From Petrocella atlantisensis (GTDB lineage Bacteria; Bacillota; Clostridia; Lachnospirales; Vallitaleaceae): a stretch of 64,000 nucleotides of DNA. Position 1 is the first letter of the stretch. Each line of letters opens with the position of its first letter. The translations under genes were made by a program, and so were the position numbers. Below the pieces are notes generated by a model that searched no databases, was not told the DNA's origin, and saw nothing but the letters and a program-made list of their open reading frames with translations. The DNA is taken from the NCBI RefSeq assembly GCF_900538275.1, contig NZ_LR130778.1, positions 620,001-684,000 on the forward strand, read 5' to 3'. Shown one piece after another: positions 28,630 through 37,849 of the stretch.

Positions 28630-31600
28630 TTATTTCGTAAAGTAAGTTACACCAGATTCGAATATTTTTTGGTCTTGGCTACCGATAATATTGATTGCCA
28701 CATTTTGACCGATTCTTTCTGAATGGCCCATTTTCCCAAGAACACGCCCATCTGGGCTTGTTATTCCTTCAATACCATAAACAGAACCGTTAGGATTGAA
28801 GCTTCCATCCATCGTTGGATTACCTAATAGATCCACATAAGTCGTAGCCACCTGACCGTTGTCAAATAAACGCCTGACCACTTGGTCGCTGGCAACAAAA
28901 CGTCCTTCACCATGGGACATAGGTACTTTAAATATCTCACCTGGCTTGGTACCGGATAACCATGGGGACTTATTTGACATAACTTTAGTACTGGCCATAC
29001 GAGATATATGCCTACCTATTGTATTATAAGTTAATGTTGGCGCATCTTCTGTTAGATCTATTATCTCGCCTGTCGGTACCAGACCCAGTTTAATCAGTGC
29101 TTGAAAACCATTGCAAATGCCAATCATTAACCCATCACGATGATGAAGGAGTTCATGAATCGCTTCTTTAAGTATTTCATTTCTAAATATGGAGGCGATA
29201 AATTTTCCAGAGCCTTCCGGTTCATCACCGGCACTGAAACCACCGGGAAGCATAACGATTTGACTCTCCTTTATAGATTTCGCCATTTCTCGAAGTGACT
29301 TGGTAATATCACCGGCCTTAAGATTTCTAAATACTAGGGTGTCTACATGGGCACCTGCTTTCTCAAAAGCTCTTCTGGAGTCGTATTCACAATTGGTACC
29401 CGGAAATACCGGTATGAAAACCTGTGGTTTTGCAATTTTATTTTTGCAAATATAGATCTGATCATAGGTTTTTGTATCCTTAATCATTTCTGATACCTCT
29501 GAAAAAGCCTGGGATGGGAAAACATTTTCCAAGGTTGACGACCAAGTATTCATAAGCAAATCGATTTCCAGTTTATGGTCGGAGGCTTTTATCACAGACT
29601 GCTTCGTGGTGGTGCCAACCCTTATAAATCCTTCATGTCTTTCTAAGTCTTCTATAGCTGTATCAGGTGCTAATTCAACCAATATGGAACCATAATCCGG
29701 GGTGAACAACATCGGACCAACAAGAGCATCTTCAAGTACGATACCTATTTTATTTCCAAAAGTCATTTTACTAATGGCCTCGGCCATACCGCCAATTCCA
29801 ATTGCATAGGCTGAAAGAATTTCTTTTCTACCTATCATCTCATATAATGTTTCATAATTTTTTTTCATCTGGGCAAAATCCGGTAAATCATACTGATCTC
29901 TCTTTTGAAGAAGACATACCACCTTGTGACCCGCAGCCTTGAATTCCGGTGATATGACCCGTGTCACATCGACGACATCAACCGCAAAGGAGACTAAAGT
30001 TGGTGGCACATCAATATCATGGAAGGTACCTGACATACTGTCTTTTCCTCCGATAGAAGGTAATCCCAAAGCTATTTGTGCATGATAAGCACCGAGCATG
30101 GCACTAAAAGGCTCACCCCACCTACTAGGGTTATCCCCTAATCTCTTAAAATACTCTTGAAATGTAAATCGGATTTTTCTGTAATCGCCACCTGTAGCCA
30201 CAACTTTTGCAACAGAATCCAATACAGCATAAATCGCACCATGGAAGGGACTCCACTTTGATAAGTAGGGGTTGTAACCATAAGTCATAATGGTGCCTGT
30301 CGTTGTTTCACCTTGTTCTAGTGGTATTTTTGCCACCATACTTTGGGTCGGTGTCATTTGGTACAGACCACCGTAAGGCATGAGCACACTCCCTGCACCA
30401 ATGGAACTATCAAAACGTTCTTCGAGGCCTTTTTTCGAACAACTGTTTAAGTCCTTAAGTATATTTAACCAGTGGTTAGGAACAGCGTCCTTATCAGCAA
30501 AAAAATCTTGTCTATCTTGGAAATAGCTTTTTTCTTGAGGCCGATCAACACGTACCTTAGTTTTTGATGTTGCACCATTTGTATCCACAAAACTTCGGCT
30601 CATATTAACGATTGCTTGATTATTCCATTCCATAACCAGTCGCTTCTCTTTTGTTACCCGTGCTACAACAACCGCTTCTAAGTTTTCCTTTTCTGATGCC
30701 TCTATAAACCGATGCACATCTTTCGGATCTAGTACAACAGCCATTCTTTCTTGAGATTCTGATATGGATAATTCTGTCCCATCCAGACCGGCATATTTTT
30801 TGGGTACTGCATCTAGGTCAATAATTAGCCCGTCAGCCAACTCACCAATTGCAACGGATACACCACCTGCTCCAAAATCGTTACACTTCTTAATCATAGA
30901 TGCAACATACTTGTCTCTAAATAAACGTTGAATCTTACGTTCTGTGGGTGGATTTCCTTTTTGAACTTCTGCACCACAAGTATGTATTGAATCTTCTGTG
31001 TGTTCTTTAGATGATCCTGTTGCGCCACCACATCCGTCTCTTCCTGTTCGCCCCCCTAAAAGCACGATGATGTCACCGGGATCTGATGTTTCACGGATGA
31101 CATTTTCTCTTGGAGCCGCTGCAATAACCGCACCGATTTCCATACGTTTTGCTACATAGTCAGGGTGATAGATCTCATCTACTTTTCCGGTTGCCAAACC
31201 TATTTGATTGCCATAGGAACTATATCCATGAGCAGATTGGGTTACAATCTTTCTTTGAGGCAATTTCCCAGGCAAGGTCTTATCAACAGAAACTGTAGGG
31301 TCTGCTGCTCCCGTGACACGCATCGCCTGATATACATAGGATCGACCGGATAAGGGATCCCGAATGGCACCACCTAAGCAAGTAGCAGCACCACCGAAGG
31401 GTTCTATCTCCGTTGGGTGATTATGCGTCTCGTTCTTAAACATAACCAACCAAGAAGTTTCTTTGCCATCCACATCTACCGGTACAATGATACTACAGGC
31501 GTTGATTTCATCCGATACCTCTAAGTCCTCTAGCTGTCCGTCTTTTCTTAGTTTTCTCATGGCCAGTAACGCAATATCCATTAGGCATACATCTTTTTCA

Positions 31601-32409
31601 TGGATTCTATCCCCGAAAACATGACTACGATCTTCCAAATAATCCTTGTAAGCTACTTGAACCGGTTGGTTATAAAATCCTTCTTCAAAAGCAACGTCTT
31701 CAATTTTTGTTAGAAAAGTGGTGTGACGACAATGATCCGACCAATATGTATCCAACACCTTGATCTCTGTTATGGTCGGATTTCTTTTCTCATCCTCTAT
31801 AAAATACTTTTGAGTATGTATTAAGTCATCTATACTCATGGCAAGTCCAAGTCGCTTCCATAGTGCTTTCAGGCCATTATGATCTAGCTTGGTAAAACCT
31901 TCTAAGATTTCAACTTCTGTTGGTATATGAAAATCCATTTCAAGGGTTTGAGGTTTTAAAATATCCGCTTCTCTTGAATCCACAGGATTAATGCAGTAAG
32001 CCTTAATCTTTTCTACGTTTTCCTCGGTTAATTGGCCTTTTAACACAATGATCTTGGCACTTCTAACGACCGGCTTTTGATCCGCATTGATAATCTCAAT
32101 GCATTGCTCAGTAGAGTCTGCTCTTTGATCATATTGACCCGGTAAGTATTCAATACCAAAGGCGACTTCATCGGGCGCAATCTCAAATGATTCTTCAAAC
32201 AATCGATCTACTGGTGGTTCAGAGAAAATTGTATGAAGGGCTTTTTCGTAAGCATTATCAGATATACGATCTACATCATAGCGATGTAACAAACGTAAAT
32301 TATCAAGTGTCTTGATGCCTAGATTCTCTTTTATATCCTGTAGCAACTGTTGACTTTCAACATTGTAACCTGTTTTCTTCTCAACAAAAATTCTTCTTAT
32401 GGTTTCCAT
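28630..32409 (-). CDS. purL: Phosphoribosylformylglycinamidine synthase, single-chain form
   Basis: ATP- and glutamine-dependent conversion of FGAR to FGAM in purine synthesis. 1259 aa: synthetase and glutaminase fused, unlike the Bacillus PurS/PurL/PurQ set. Visible: N-terminal linker, two PurM-like halves (TYWSDHCRHTTFLT, FKNETHNHPTEIEPFGGAAT, GGKDSMSGTFHD), and the C-terminal class I glutaminase domain with the nucleophile in MIGICNGFQAL and the histidine in PMSHGEGRFV. GGGAGG precedes ATG 32409; the upstream ATG at 32430 lacks a site. Monocistronic and far from other pur genes; divergent from a LysR gene 126 bp away. Confidence 0.97.
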   Translation of the reverse strand: METIRRIFVEKKTGYNVESQQLLQDIKENLGIKTLDNLRLLHRYDVDRISDNAYEKALHTIFSEPPVDRLFEESFEIAPDEVAFGIEYLPGQYDQRADSTEQCIEIINADQKPVVRSAKIIVLKGQLTEENVEKIKAYCINPVDSREADILKPQTLEMDFHIPTEVEILEGFTKLDHNGLKALWKRLGLAMSIDDLIHTQKYFIEDEKRNPTITEIKVLDTYWSDHCRHTTFLTKIEDVAFEEGFYNQPVQVAYKDYLEDRSHVFGDRIHEKDVCLMDIALLAMRKLRKDGQLEDLEVSDEINACSIIVPVDVDGKETSWLVMFKNETHNHPTEIEPFGGAATCLGGAIRDPLSGRSYVYQAMRVTGAADPTVSVDKTLPGKLPQRKIVTQSAHGYSSYGNQIGLATGKVDEIYHPDYVAKRMEIGAVIAAAPRENVIRETSDPGDIIVLLGGRTGRDGCGGATGSSKEHTEDSIHTCGAEVQKGNPPTERKIQRLFRDKYVASMIKKCNDFGAGGVSVAIGELADGLIIDLDAVPKKYAGLDGTELSISESQERMAVVLDPKDVHRFIEASEKENLEAVVVARVTKEKRLVMEWNNQAIVNMSRSFVDTNGATSKTKVRVDRPQEKSYFQDRQDFFADKDAVPNHWLNILKDLNSCSKKGLEERFDSSIGAGSVLMPYGGLYQMTPTQSMVAKIPLEQGETTTGTIMTYGYNPYLSKWSPFHGAIYAVLDSVAKVVATGGDYRKIRFTFQEYFKRLGDNPSRWGEPFSAMLGAYHAQIALGLPSIGGKDSMSGTFHDIDVPPTLVSFAVDVVDVTRVISPEFKAAGHKVVCLLQKRDQYDLPDFAQMKKNYETLYEMIGRKEILSAYAIGIGGMAEAISKMTFGNKIGIVLEDALVGPMLFTPDYGSILVELAPDTAIEDLERHEGFIRVGTTTKQSVIKASDHKLEIDLLMNTWSSTLENVFPSQAFSEVSEMIKDTKTYDQIYICKNKIAKPQVFIPVFPGTNCEYDSRRAFEKAGAHVDTLVFRNLKAGDITKSLREMAKSIKESQIVMLPGGFSAGDEPEGSGKFIASIFRNEILKEAIHELLHHRDGLMIGICNGFQALIKLGLVPTGEIIDLTEDAPTLTYNTIGRHISRMASTKVMSNKSPWLSGTKPGEIFKVPMSHGEGRFVASDQVVRRLFDNGQVATTYVDLLGNPTMDGSFNPNGSVYGIEGITSPDGRVLGKMGHSERIGQNVAINIIGSQDQKIFESGVTYFTK

Positions 32410-32535
32410 AGCGCCTCCCGATCTATTCAATCTTACACAAAGTGTTCTAACTATCCGTTTACATACTTAGCTTAACATGGTAATATTGAGTAGTAAAATT
32501 AATAATACTAATAGGTTCTATAAGGAGTGCTTATT

Positions 32536-33408
32536 ATGGAGATTAATCTGGAGCTTTACAAAGTTTTTTATCATGTGGCTAAATATTTAAGTTTTTCAGT
32601 TGCATCCCAAGTACTATACCTTTCACAATCCGCTGTCAGTCAAAGTATTAAGCAGCTTGAGTCCAAACTGGACACGCCACTGTTTAACAGAAGTACAAAA
32701 CAAGTTACCTTAACACCTCAAGGTGAAAAGTTAATGGAATACATAGAACCTGCCCTTCATTTAATTGCCGGTGGTGAGGCCTACTTAAAAGAAACCATGA
32801 CTTTGGATCGAGGGCAGTTACATATCGGTGCCAGCGATACCATATGCAAATATTATCTTTTAGATTATTTTAAAAAATTTCATCACTTATACCCAGGTGT
32901 AGAAATCCGTGTCACCAATCGAACCTCTTTACAATGTGTGACCTTGCTAAGAAAAGGTCTGGTAGATCTCATTGTAACCAACCTTCCCAATAATTCTATA
33001 AGTGAAGACATGCATGTTATGCCTGTTCAAACCTTTCAAGATGTCTTTATTGCCAGCAATAAGTATGCTATTGATTCAGGACCTCATACACTATCCGCCT
33101 TATCAAAGCACCCTATTCTCATGCTTGCCCGTCAAACCACAACCAGTAACTATTTGTATCAACTTTTCGAATCCGATGGTCTTAGTATAACGCCTTCTGT
33201 CGAACTTGGAAGCATTGACCTGCTCATTGATTTAACCGGCATTGATCTTGGTATTTCCTTTGTTCCTGATTTTTGTATGAAAAATCGACCGGATTTGCGT
33301 ATTTTGGAAACCAGCGTCCCTATTCCAAGAAGACAATTGGGTGTTGTCGTACCTGAAAAACACCCCTTATCTGAAGCCTCCAAAAAATTCATCGCACTCT
33401 TATCCTAA
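32536..33408 (+). CDS. LysR family transcriptional regulator
   Basis: 290 aa. N-terminal winged helix-turn-helix (LELYKVFYHVAKYLSFSVAS, LSQSAVSQSIKQLES, PLFNRSTKQVTLTPQGEKL) and a C-terminal effector-binding domain (GQLHIGASDTICKYYLL, VDLIVTNLP, PILMLARQTTTSN). AAGGAG stands 8 nt before the ATG at 32536; the in-frame GTG at 32527 is too near the site. Divergent from purL, so the shared 126-bp region could hold its operator, but regulation of purL is only a guess. The C-terminus resembles CysL/CbbR-type members; the ligand is unknown. Confidence 0.93.
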   Translation: MEINLELYKVFYHVAKYLSFSVASQVLYLSQSAVSQSIKQLESKLDTPLFNRSTKQVTLTPQGEKLMEYIEPALHLIAGGEAYLKETMTLDRGQLHIGASDTICKYYLLDYFKKFHHLYPGVEIRVTNRTSLQCVTLLRKGLVDLIVTNLPNNSISEDMHVMPVQTFQDVFIASNKYAIDSGPHTLSALSKHPILMLARQTTTSNYLYQLFESDGLSITPSVELGSIDLLIDLTGIDLGISFVPDFCMKNRPDLRILETSVPIPRRQLGVVVPEKHPLSEASKKFIALLS

Positions 33409-33533
33409 TCTATTTCACTTTCATCCTATTTTTCTTTTTTTAGATTCTTATAATCCTATTTTAATATATAAATGATATGATTATGGAACAAGCATTAAAA
33501 GTATGCTATTTGATATAAAGGAGTCGATCATCT

Positions 33534-34037
33534 ATGAAAAACAACAAATCAGCAGGGTTATTATTGATACTTTTTGGCTCTCTATATCTGGTTCTTCAGA
33601 TTCTTAGCCAGTTAAACATCTTGGTCTTAGATTTTTGGGATTTATGGCCTTTAACCACCATTGCTATTGGTATTGCTTTTGAAGCCATCTATTACGGCAC
33701 AAAAAAATATCCGGGGTTTCTAATTCCCGGAGGTATTTTTACCACTATTGGTTTGCTTCATCTTTTTGAAGTGATTACCCATTGGCAATTTGCAGGGTAT
33801 ACTTGGCCGATTTATATTTTGTCGGTAGCCATTGGCTTTTATCATCATCATGTTGTCACTAAAGAGCAATGGTCCAAGGTCATCGGTATTATCTTTTTTA
33901 TACTATTTTCGTTTAACACATTCATTGTTGCAACGATTCTATTTAATGGATTGATAAGCTTTAATCTTGCCTTTTCAATCATCATTATTATTGTTGGCTT
34001 TCTGCTTATACTGAAAAATAAAAAAGAAGAGCATTAA
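33534..34037 (+). CDS. Polytopic membrane protein, LiaF/LiaI-like transmembrane region
   Basis: 167 aa with about six hydrophobic segments (LLLILFGSLYLVLQIL, FWDLWPLTTIAIGIAFEAIY, FLIPGGIFTTIGLLHLFEVI, TWPIYILSVAIGFYHH, VIGIIFFILFSFNTFIVATI, FSIIIIIVGFLLIL). The W/P pattern DLWPL and YTWPIYILSVAIGF recalls the membrane half of LiaF/DUF5668 proteins. No cytoplasmic DUF2154 domain follows. AAAGGAG precedes the ATG and a terminator follows directly. Function unknown. Confidence 0.8.
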   Translation: MKNNKSAGLLLILFGSLYLVLQILSQLNILVLDFWDLWPLTTIAIGIAFEAIYYGTKKYPGFLIPGGIFTTIGLLHLFEVITHWQFAGYTWPIYILSVAIGFYHHHVVTKEQWSKVIGIIFFILFSFNTFIVATILFNGLISFNLAFSIIIIIVGFLLILKNKKEEH

Positions 34038-34061
34038 AAAACGCGGCTTGGCCGCGTTTTT
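34036..34061. terminator. Bidirectional terminator between the membrane protein gene and the AMMECR1 fusion gene
   Basis: AAAAACGCGGC-TTG-GCCGCGTTTTT, an 11-bp stem with a 3-nt loop flanked by A and T runs. It begins within the plus-strand stop codon and ends at the minus-strand stop. Confidence 0.9.
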
Positions 34062-35489
34062 CTATTCATGCCTTTCTACCTCGAACCTATATAAAGTATA
34101 GCTATTTTCTTTTATTATACCGGCTTTCTTTTTGGCAATCTCTACTTGTTGATCTATGGTCTCTACACCTTCAAGATTCGGTAATAACAAACCCCTTTTA
34201 TAACCTTCCTCGACAATAACGCCATACTTCTTTACATCTAAATCATCCATAGAATCTATTCTTTCAGGTGGGTAAAGCCGATCGACCTTTATCTCAAGAG
34301 TCGCCAACTCCCCTTCTTCTATAGGATTAAACCTAGGGTCACTTGAGCAAGCACTGATTGCATTGTGTATAATCTCGTCCAGCAAGTCTTTGCAAACCGC
34401 TTCAATAGTACCTATACAACCTCTTAGATTGCCCTTTTTATGTATGGATACAAAAACCCCTGCTTTTTGATGCATTACTTCTTGTATGGTGTCCAAATCT
34501 ACATGTGCAGTAGCAACCTCTCTACTTATTTTTTTTCCTGTCCTAACATAATATTCGATTGTACTTCTGGCAATCTTTACAAAACCATCTTCAGTTTTTT
34601 TCTTTTCTTCATAGTCTTTAATTGCTTCTTCGTTCCATACTACCTGTTTTGATTTAACCAAGGTTGTAAAATCATTGGCCAGGTATCCGACTAAATAACC
34701 CACGCCAAAAGGCCCTTCATAGCTTATGACTTCACTGTGATAATCATAACCATCCATAATACCGAACCCCATAAGATACGCGTTCAAGCCACATTGTGCT
34801 GCATCTGAAATCTCTTTTGGTGTAAGTGCTAGTAATATTTCAGGTGACTTTTCAGTAATCGCCTTTACTACCAAAGCATCAAATACTTTTCCATAAGGAT
34901 TAAAAGTATAAGGTCCATCATCCGTCAAAGCATGAGATAAATCCCCACTACATAAAATAACCACAGATTCGTTAAAACGCATGATGACATCTTTCATGGC
35001 AACCCCATACTGATAATGATCGCGGGCACTAAGTCCACTAGGTGTCACATGAACAAGTTGATAAGTATCATATACTTCATCTACAAAATACAAAGGCACA
35101 AGTGCGCCATGGTCTATTTCTACTTGTGTACCATAGCTTTTTGCCATATCTTTGTCCAAGACAACGGATACTAAGTCTGTTTCTTCCCAAGCCATCTGTA
35201 TAAGGTGCGTTAAAGGTAGATTAATCTTTTTTGACATACCTACATCTGCAATGCCAAAGCTTTTCAAATCCCCCTGAACATAGGGTGTACCCAACATGCT
35301 AATCCCATTGCTAAAACTATGACCATGGGGGGTAATAATCACGATGGTTTCAGGTTTGATTTTCTTGATTTTTTGGGCTACCCATCTATAGCCGTCTAAG
35401 GTTTTACTTATGGCCCTTTCTCGACCTTGCCCAACCTCCGGTATGGCTATGGGTGGGTGTGGTAAAAAAAATATCTCTATAGATTGCAT
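34062..35489 (-). CDS. AmmeMemoRadiSam system fusion: extradiol-dioxygenase-like (LigB/MEMO) domain + AMMECR1
   Basis: 475 aa in two parts. The N-terminal half (about 1-275) is a class III extradiol dioxygenase subunit B-like domain: FLPHPPIAIPEVG, ETIVIITPHGHSFSNG, EIDHGALVPLYFV, VVILCSGDLSHAL. The C-terminal half (about 295-475) is AMMECR1: GVFVSIHKKGNLRGCIGTIE, ACSSDPRFNPIEEGELATLEIKVDRL without gaps. These normally occur as separate or fused A and B parts of the AmmeMemoRadiSam system, whose reaction is not established. The gene starts directly after the TAG stop of the radical SAM gene (ATG 35489), so translation is probably coupled. Confidence 0.9.
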   Translation of the reverse strand: MQSIEIFFLPHPPIAIPEVGQGRERAISKTLDGYRWVAQKIKKIKPETIVIITPHGHSFSNGISMLGTPYVQGDLKSFGIADVGMSKKINLPLTHLIQMAWEETDLVSVVLDKDMAKSYGTQVEIDHGALVPLYFVDEVYDTYQLVHVTPSGLSARDHYQYGVAMKDVIMRFNESVVILCSGDLSHALTDDGPYTFNPYGKVFDALVVKAITEKSPEILLALTPKEISDAAQCGLNAYLMGFGIMDGYDYHSEVISYEGPFGVGYLVGYLANDFTTLVKSKQVVWNEEAIKDYEEKKKTEDGFVKIARSTIEYYVRTGKKISREVATAHVDLDTIQEVMHQKAGVFVSIHKKGNLRGCIGTIEAVCKDLLDEIIHNAISACSSDPRFNPIEEGELATLEIKVDRLYPPERIDSMDDLDVKKYGVIVEEGYKRGLLLPNLEGVETIDQQVEIAKKKAGIIKENSYTLYRFEVERHE

Positions 35490-36338
35490 CTAATCACCTA
35501 CATTTCCTAAATATACATGCGTAAAATACTGTCTTGCTGCCTTTTGCATTTGCAACATAAGGTCTATGTCAGTCGCCGGCAAGTCATATTCATAAACAGG
35601 AAAGTAACGGGATATGTGAATTGCCACATCACCCACTTCTGAAAAAAGCAAACCTAGGAAGTGACGCATTTCTTGTAGATTGTCATTAAGTCCAGGTACA
35701 ATCAGCATCGTCAGTTCTACATGTGCTGTCACTTTGGCTCTTTTTATGGTCTCAATAACCGGTCTGAGACGACCACCACATATATCCAACATTTTTTGAT
35801 CATCATATGTTTTTACATCTATATTCATGGCATCAATATAGGGCAACAATTTTATCAATGGTGCTTCATTGATGTACCCGTTGGTTACCAGAACATTAGC
35901 AATCCCTTTTGAGTGAGCTACCTTAGCTGTTTCATATACCATTTCATAGAAAACTGTCGGCTCATTGTATGTGTAAGCGATCGCATCTAAGTCATAGGCA
36001 ATGGCTTGAGCTACAATAGCTTCAGGTGTCATCGTGATTACGCGTGGCTTCTCTTGGCTAATTGTGTAATTCTGGCAAAATGGACACTTGAGATTACAAC
36101 CATAACTACCGACTGATAAGATTTGTGTACCTTGCCTCCAATGGGCTAAGGGTTTCTTTTCAATAGGATCAATCTGTATACCAGACACCTCACCAAAGTT
36201 GAGTGCTATAAGTTTTCCCTCAAGATAGGCTCTTGTTTGGCATATACCTTTATGGTTGGGCTTTATAATACAGTTGTTTGGACACAGTTGACAGATTGCG
36301 CGTTCTTCAAAAATCTTGTAAAACATTGCCTCTTTCAT
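35490..36338 (-). CDS. amrS: AmmeMemoRadiSam system radical SAM enzyme
   Basis: 282-aa radical SAM protein with the 4Fe-4S loop CNLKCPFCQNYTIS (CxxxCxxC). An N-terminal cysteine set CQLCPNNCIIKPNHKGIC may bind another metal. SAM-domain features: YTYNEPTVFYEMVY, VLVTNGYI, MNIDVKTYD, ELTMLIVPGLND. Such proteins are often annotated as PFL-activating enzyme homologues; here the adjacent AMMECR1 fusion identifies the AmrS branch, and it should not be taken as PflA for the pflB at 20 kb. GGGGAGG lies before the ATG. Two-gene operon. Confidence 0.92.
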   Translation of the reverse strand: MKEAMFYKIFEERAICQLCPNNCIIKPNHKGICQTRAYLEGKLIALNFGEVSGIQIDPIEKKPLAHWRQGTQILSVGSYGCNLKCPFCQNYTISQEKPRVITMTPEAIVAQAIAYDLDAIAYTYNEPTVFYEMVYETAKVAHSKGIANVLVTNGYINEAPLIKLLPYIDAMNIDVKTYDDQKMLDICGGRLRPVIETIKRAKVTAHVELTMLIVPGLNDNLQEMRHFLGLLFSEVGDVAIHISRYFPVYEYDLPATDIDLMLQMQKAARQYFTHVYLGNVGD

Positions 36339-36371
36339 AAATGCCTCCCCAGTATCATATATTGGATGTGC

Positions 36372-37601
36372 TTAATTTGTTGTTAAAATATCAAGCAATT
36401 CATCCGGTGATGATTTCTTTTTCATAGCTTCCAATACCATCTTTGTTTTGCTGTTATCACCGATTATGACAGCACCAATTAAACCTTGTTGCTTGAAAAA
36501 CAGCTTTTTGTAGATACCATTTACTAAATCTTCAAAGCCTAGTATAGCAACATCATCACCTTCTTCATAATTTACATGTCCAATGGAAAAAACGTTCATA
36601 TTTAAGCCGTTAAAGGTATTAGAGGGTATGAAGTCCTTATAGGTTAATTTATCTCCAACAGCGTTCGCACCTGCTACATTACCCTGTTCCATAGCTTCCG
36701 GCCATATACCATAGTTTTTCTCAGAAAACTGAGCAACATCACCGGCTGCGTAGATATCGGGATTGCTTGTCTGCATATGTTTGTTAACAATAATGCTTCT
36801 ATCATATTCCAGGCCAGCTTCTTCGGCTAGATAACCTTCTGATACAATACCTGCGGATATAATAACTAAATCTGCCGGAATCTTACGCCCATCCATTAAT
36901 TGGACATATTCTGATTTATGATGTCCTATGATCATTGAAACTGCATTACCTTTTGCAAGATGTATGCCTTGTTTCACGATACCATCTTCAAAAATATGGG
37001 CACCTTTTTCATCAATCTGCCTTGGGAGTAATCTATTCGCGAGTTCAACCACAGTAATATCAAGCCCAAGTTCCTTTAACTGATCTGCAGCTTCAAGTCC
37101 TAAAAGTCCACCGCCGATGATAACGGCTTTTTTACAATCTTTGGCATAGTCTTTGATTTTATCTGCATCTCCTATATTTCTAAGGGTAAAAACACCTTTA
37201 TAATCTGCATTTTTAATCGGAGGTATAAAACTTCTGCTACCAAGGGCCAAAATCAATTTATCATAAGCCATCGTCTCACCTTGAGCGGTTTCAATGGTTT
37301 TATCCTTTGAATTAATTTTTGTGACCGTCACACCCAGTTTTAATTCAATTCTTTGGTCTTCGTACCATTTGTGCTTATGCATGTATATTTTTTTTAGTAC
37401 CTCATCTTGTGCAATATACTCTGACAATAATGGCTTATAATATATCACTTGTTTTTCTTGATCGAGTATGGTTACTTTAACCTCTTGATTTCTTTTACGG
37501 ATGGCTTTTGCAGCAGATATCCCTGCAGCACCATTTCCAATTATAATGATTTTCTCATTACTCTTTGTTTCAGATTGTTCTTGTTTTCCATTATTTTCCA
37601 T
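36372..37601 (-). CDS. FAD/NAD(P)H-dependent oxidoreductase, rubredoxin/nitrite reductase type
   Basis: 409-aa pyridine nucleotide-disulfide oxidoreductase-fold protein. FAD dinucleotide motif IIIIGNGAAGISAAKAI, second Rossmann motif KAVIIGGGLLGLEAADQL with acidic end VVELANRLLP (favouring NADH), and the FAD-ribityl motif IYAAGDVAQF. No CxxxxC redox disulfide in the first domain, which fits NADH:rubredoxin oxidoreductases and NirB-type FAD domains. C-terminal domain INGIYKKLFFKQQGLIGAVIIGD. Likely role in electron transfer to rubredoxin, oxygen or NO defence. AAGGAGG precedes the ATG. A Fur/PerR-like palindrome is in its leader. Confidence 0.85.
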   Translation of the reverse strand: MENNGKQEQSETKSNEKIIIIGNGAAGISAAKAIRKRNQEVKVTILDQEKQVIYYKPLLSEYIAQDEVLKKIYMHKHKWYEDQRIELKLGVTVTKINSKDKTIETAQGETMAYDKLILALGSRSFIPPIKNADYKGVFTLRNIGDADKIKDYAKDCKKAVIIGGGLLGLEAADQLKELGLDITVVELANRLLPRQIDEKGAHIFEDGIVKQGIHLAKGNAVSMIIGHHKSEYVQLMDGRKIPADLVIISAGIVSEGYLAEEAGLEYDRSIIVNKHMQTSNPDIYAAGDVAQFSEKNYGIWPEAMEQGNVAGANAVGDKLTYKDFIPSNTFNGLNMNVFSIGHVNYEEGDDVAILGFEDLVNGIYKKLFFKQQGLIGAVIIGDNSKTKMVLEAMKKKSSPDELLDILTTN

Positions 37602-37633
37602 AATATACTATGTCCTCCTTGTTTCAGACGAAT

Positions 37634-37656
37634 TTATCAATTGATAATCATTTTCT
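37634..37656. promoter_or_regulatory. Fur/PerR-like palindromes upstream of the oxidoreductase
   Basis: TTATCAATTGATAA (37634-37647) is a perfect 14-bp palindrome, and the overlapping TGATAATCATTTTCT (37642-37656) matches 12 of 14 defined positions of the Fur 7-1-7 pattern TGATAAT-N-ATTATCA. It lies about 35 nt before the ATG. Which regulator binds is not known. Confidence 0.4.
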
Positions 37657-37707
37657 ATTGACTGATAATATTGTAACATGTTATGTGTAGGATTTCTATA
37701 GCATTTT

Positions 37708-37739
37708 AAAAGACCTTGTCAGATTTCTCTAACAAGGCC
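37708..37739 (-). terminator. Terminator between the FadR-type gene and the oxidoreductase
   Basis: Minus-strand stem GGCCTTGTTAGA-GAAA-TCTGACAAGGTC (12 bp with two G-U pairs, GNRA tetraloop) followed by four T. It probably ends the eda-kdgK-FadR transcript. Closer to the gene, GAGGC-TTC-GCCTC-GTTTT (37832-37844) is a second, weaker candidate. Confidence 0.75.
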
Positions 37740-37758
37740 TCTTTAGGAGGTTTTGTTC

Positions 37759-37813
37759 TTCTCTAGGAAAGTCTATGCTATGTAAACGATCAAGGAAGTC
37801 TTTCCTGCGGGAA
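37759..37813 (+). repeat. Dispersed repeat, copy A
   Basis: Core ATGCTATGTAAACGATCAAG (about 37774-37793), then GAAGTCTTTCCT and GGGAAC. The same core with one mismatch occurs in inverse orientation at 42070-42120 (copy B). Here the ends of the block, AGGAAAG and CTTTCCT, could pair. It lies just downstream of the FadR-type gene, antisense to it. Origin unknown. Confidence 0.6.
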
Positions 37814-37849
37814 CAATTTGCTTTGCAAAACGAGGCGAAGCCTCTTTGT

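Noticed and set aside
35490-36338. Pyruvate formate-lyase activating enzyme
   Set aside because: CxxxCxxC with NLK and the N-terminal cysteine set plus coupling to an AMMECR1 fusion indicate AmrS; pflB is 15 kb away.
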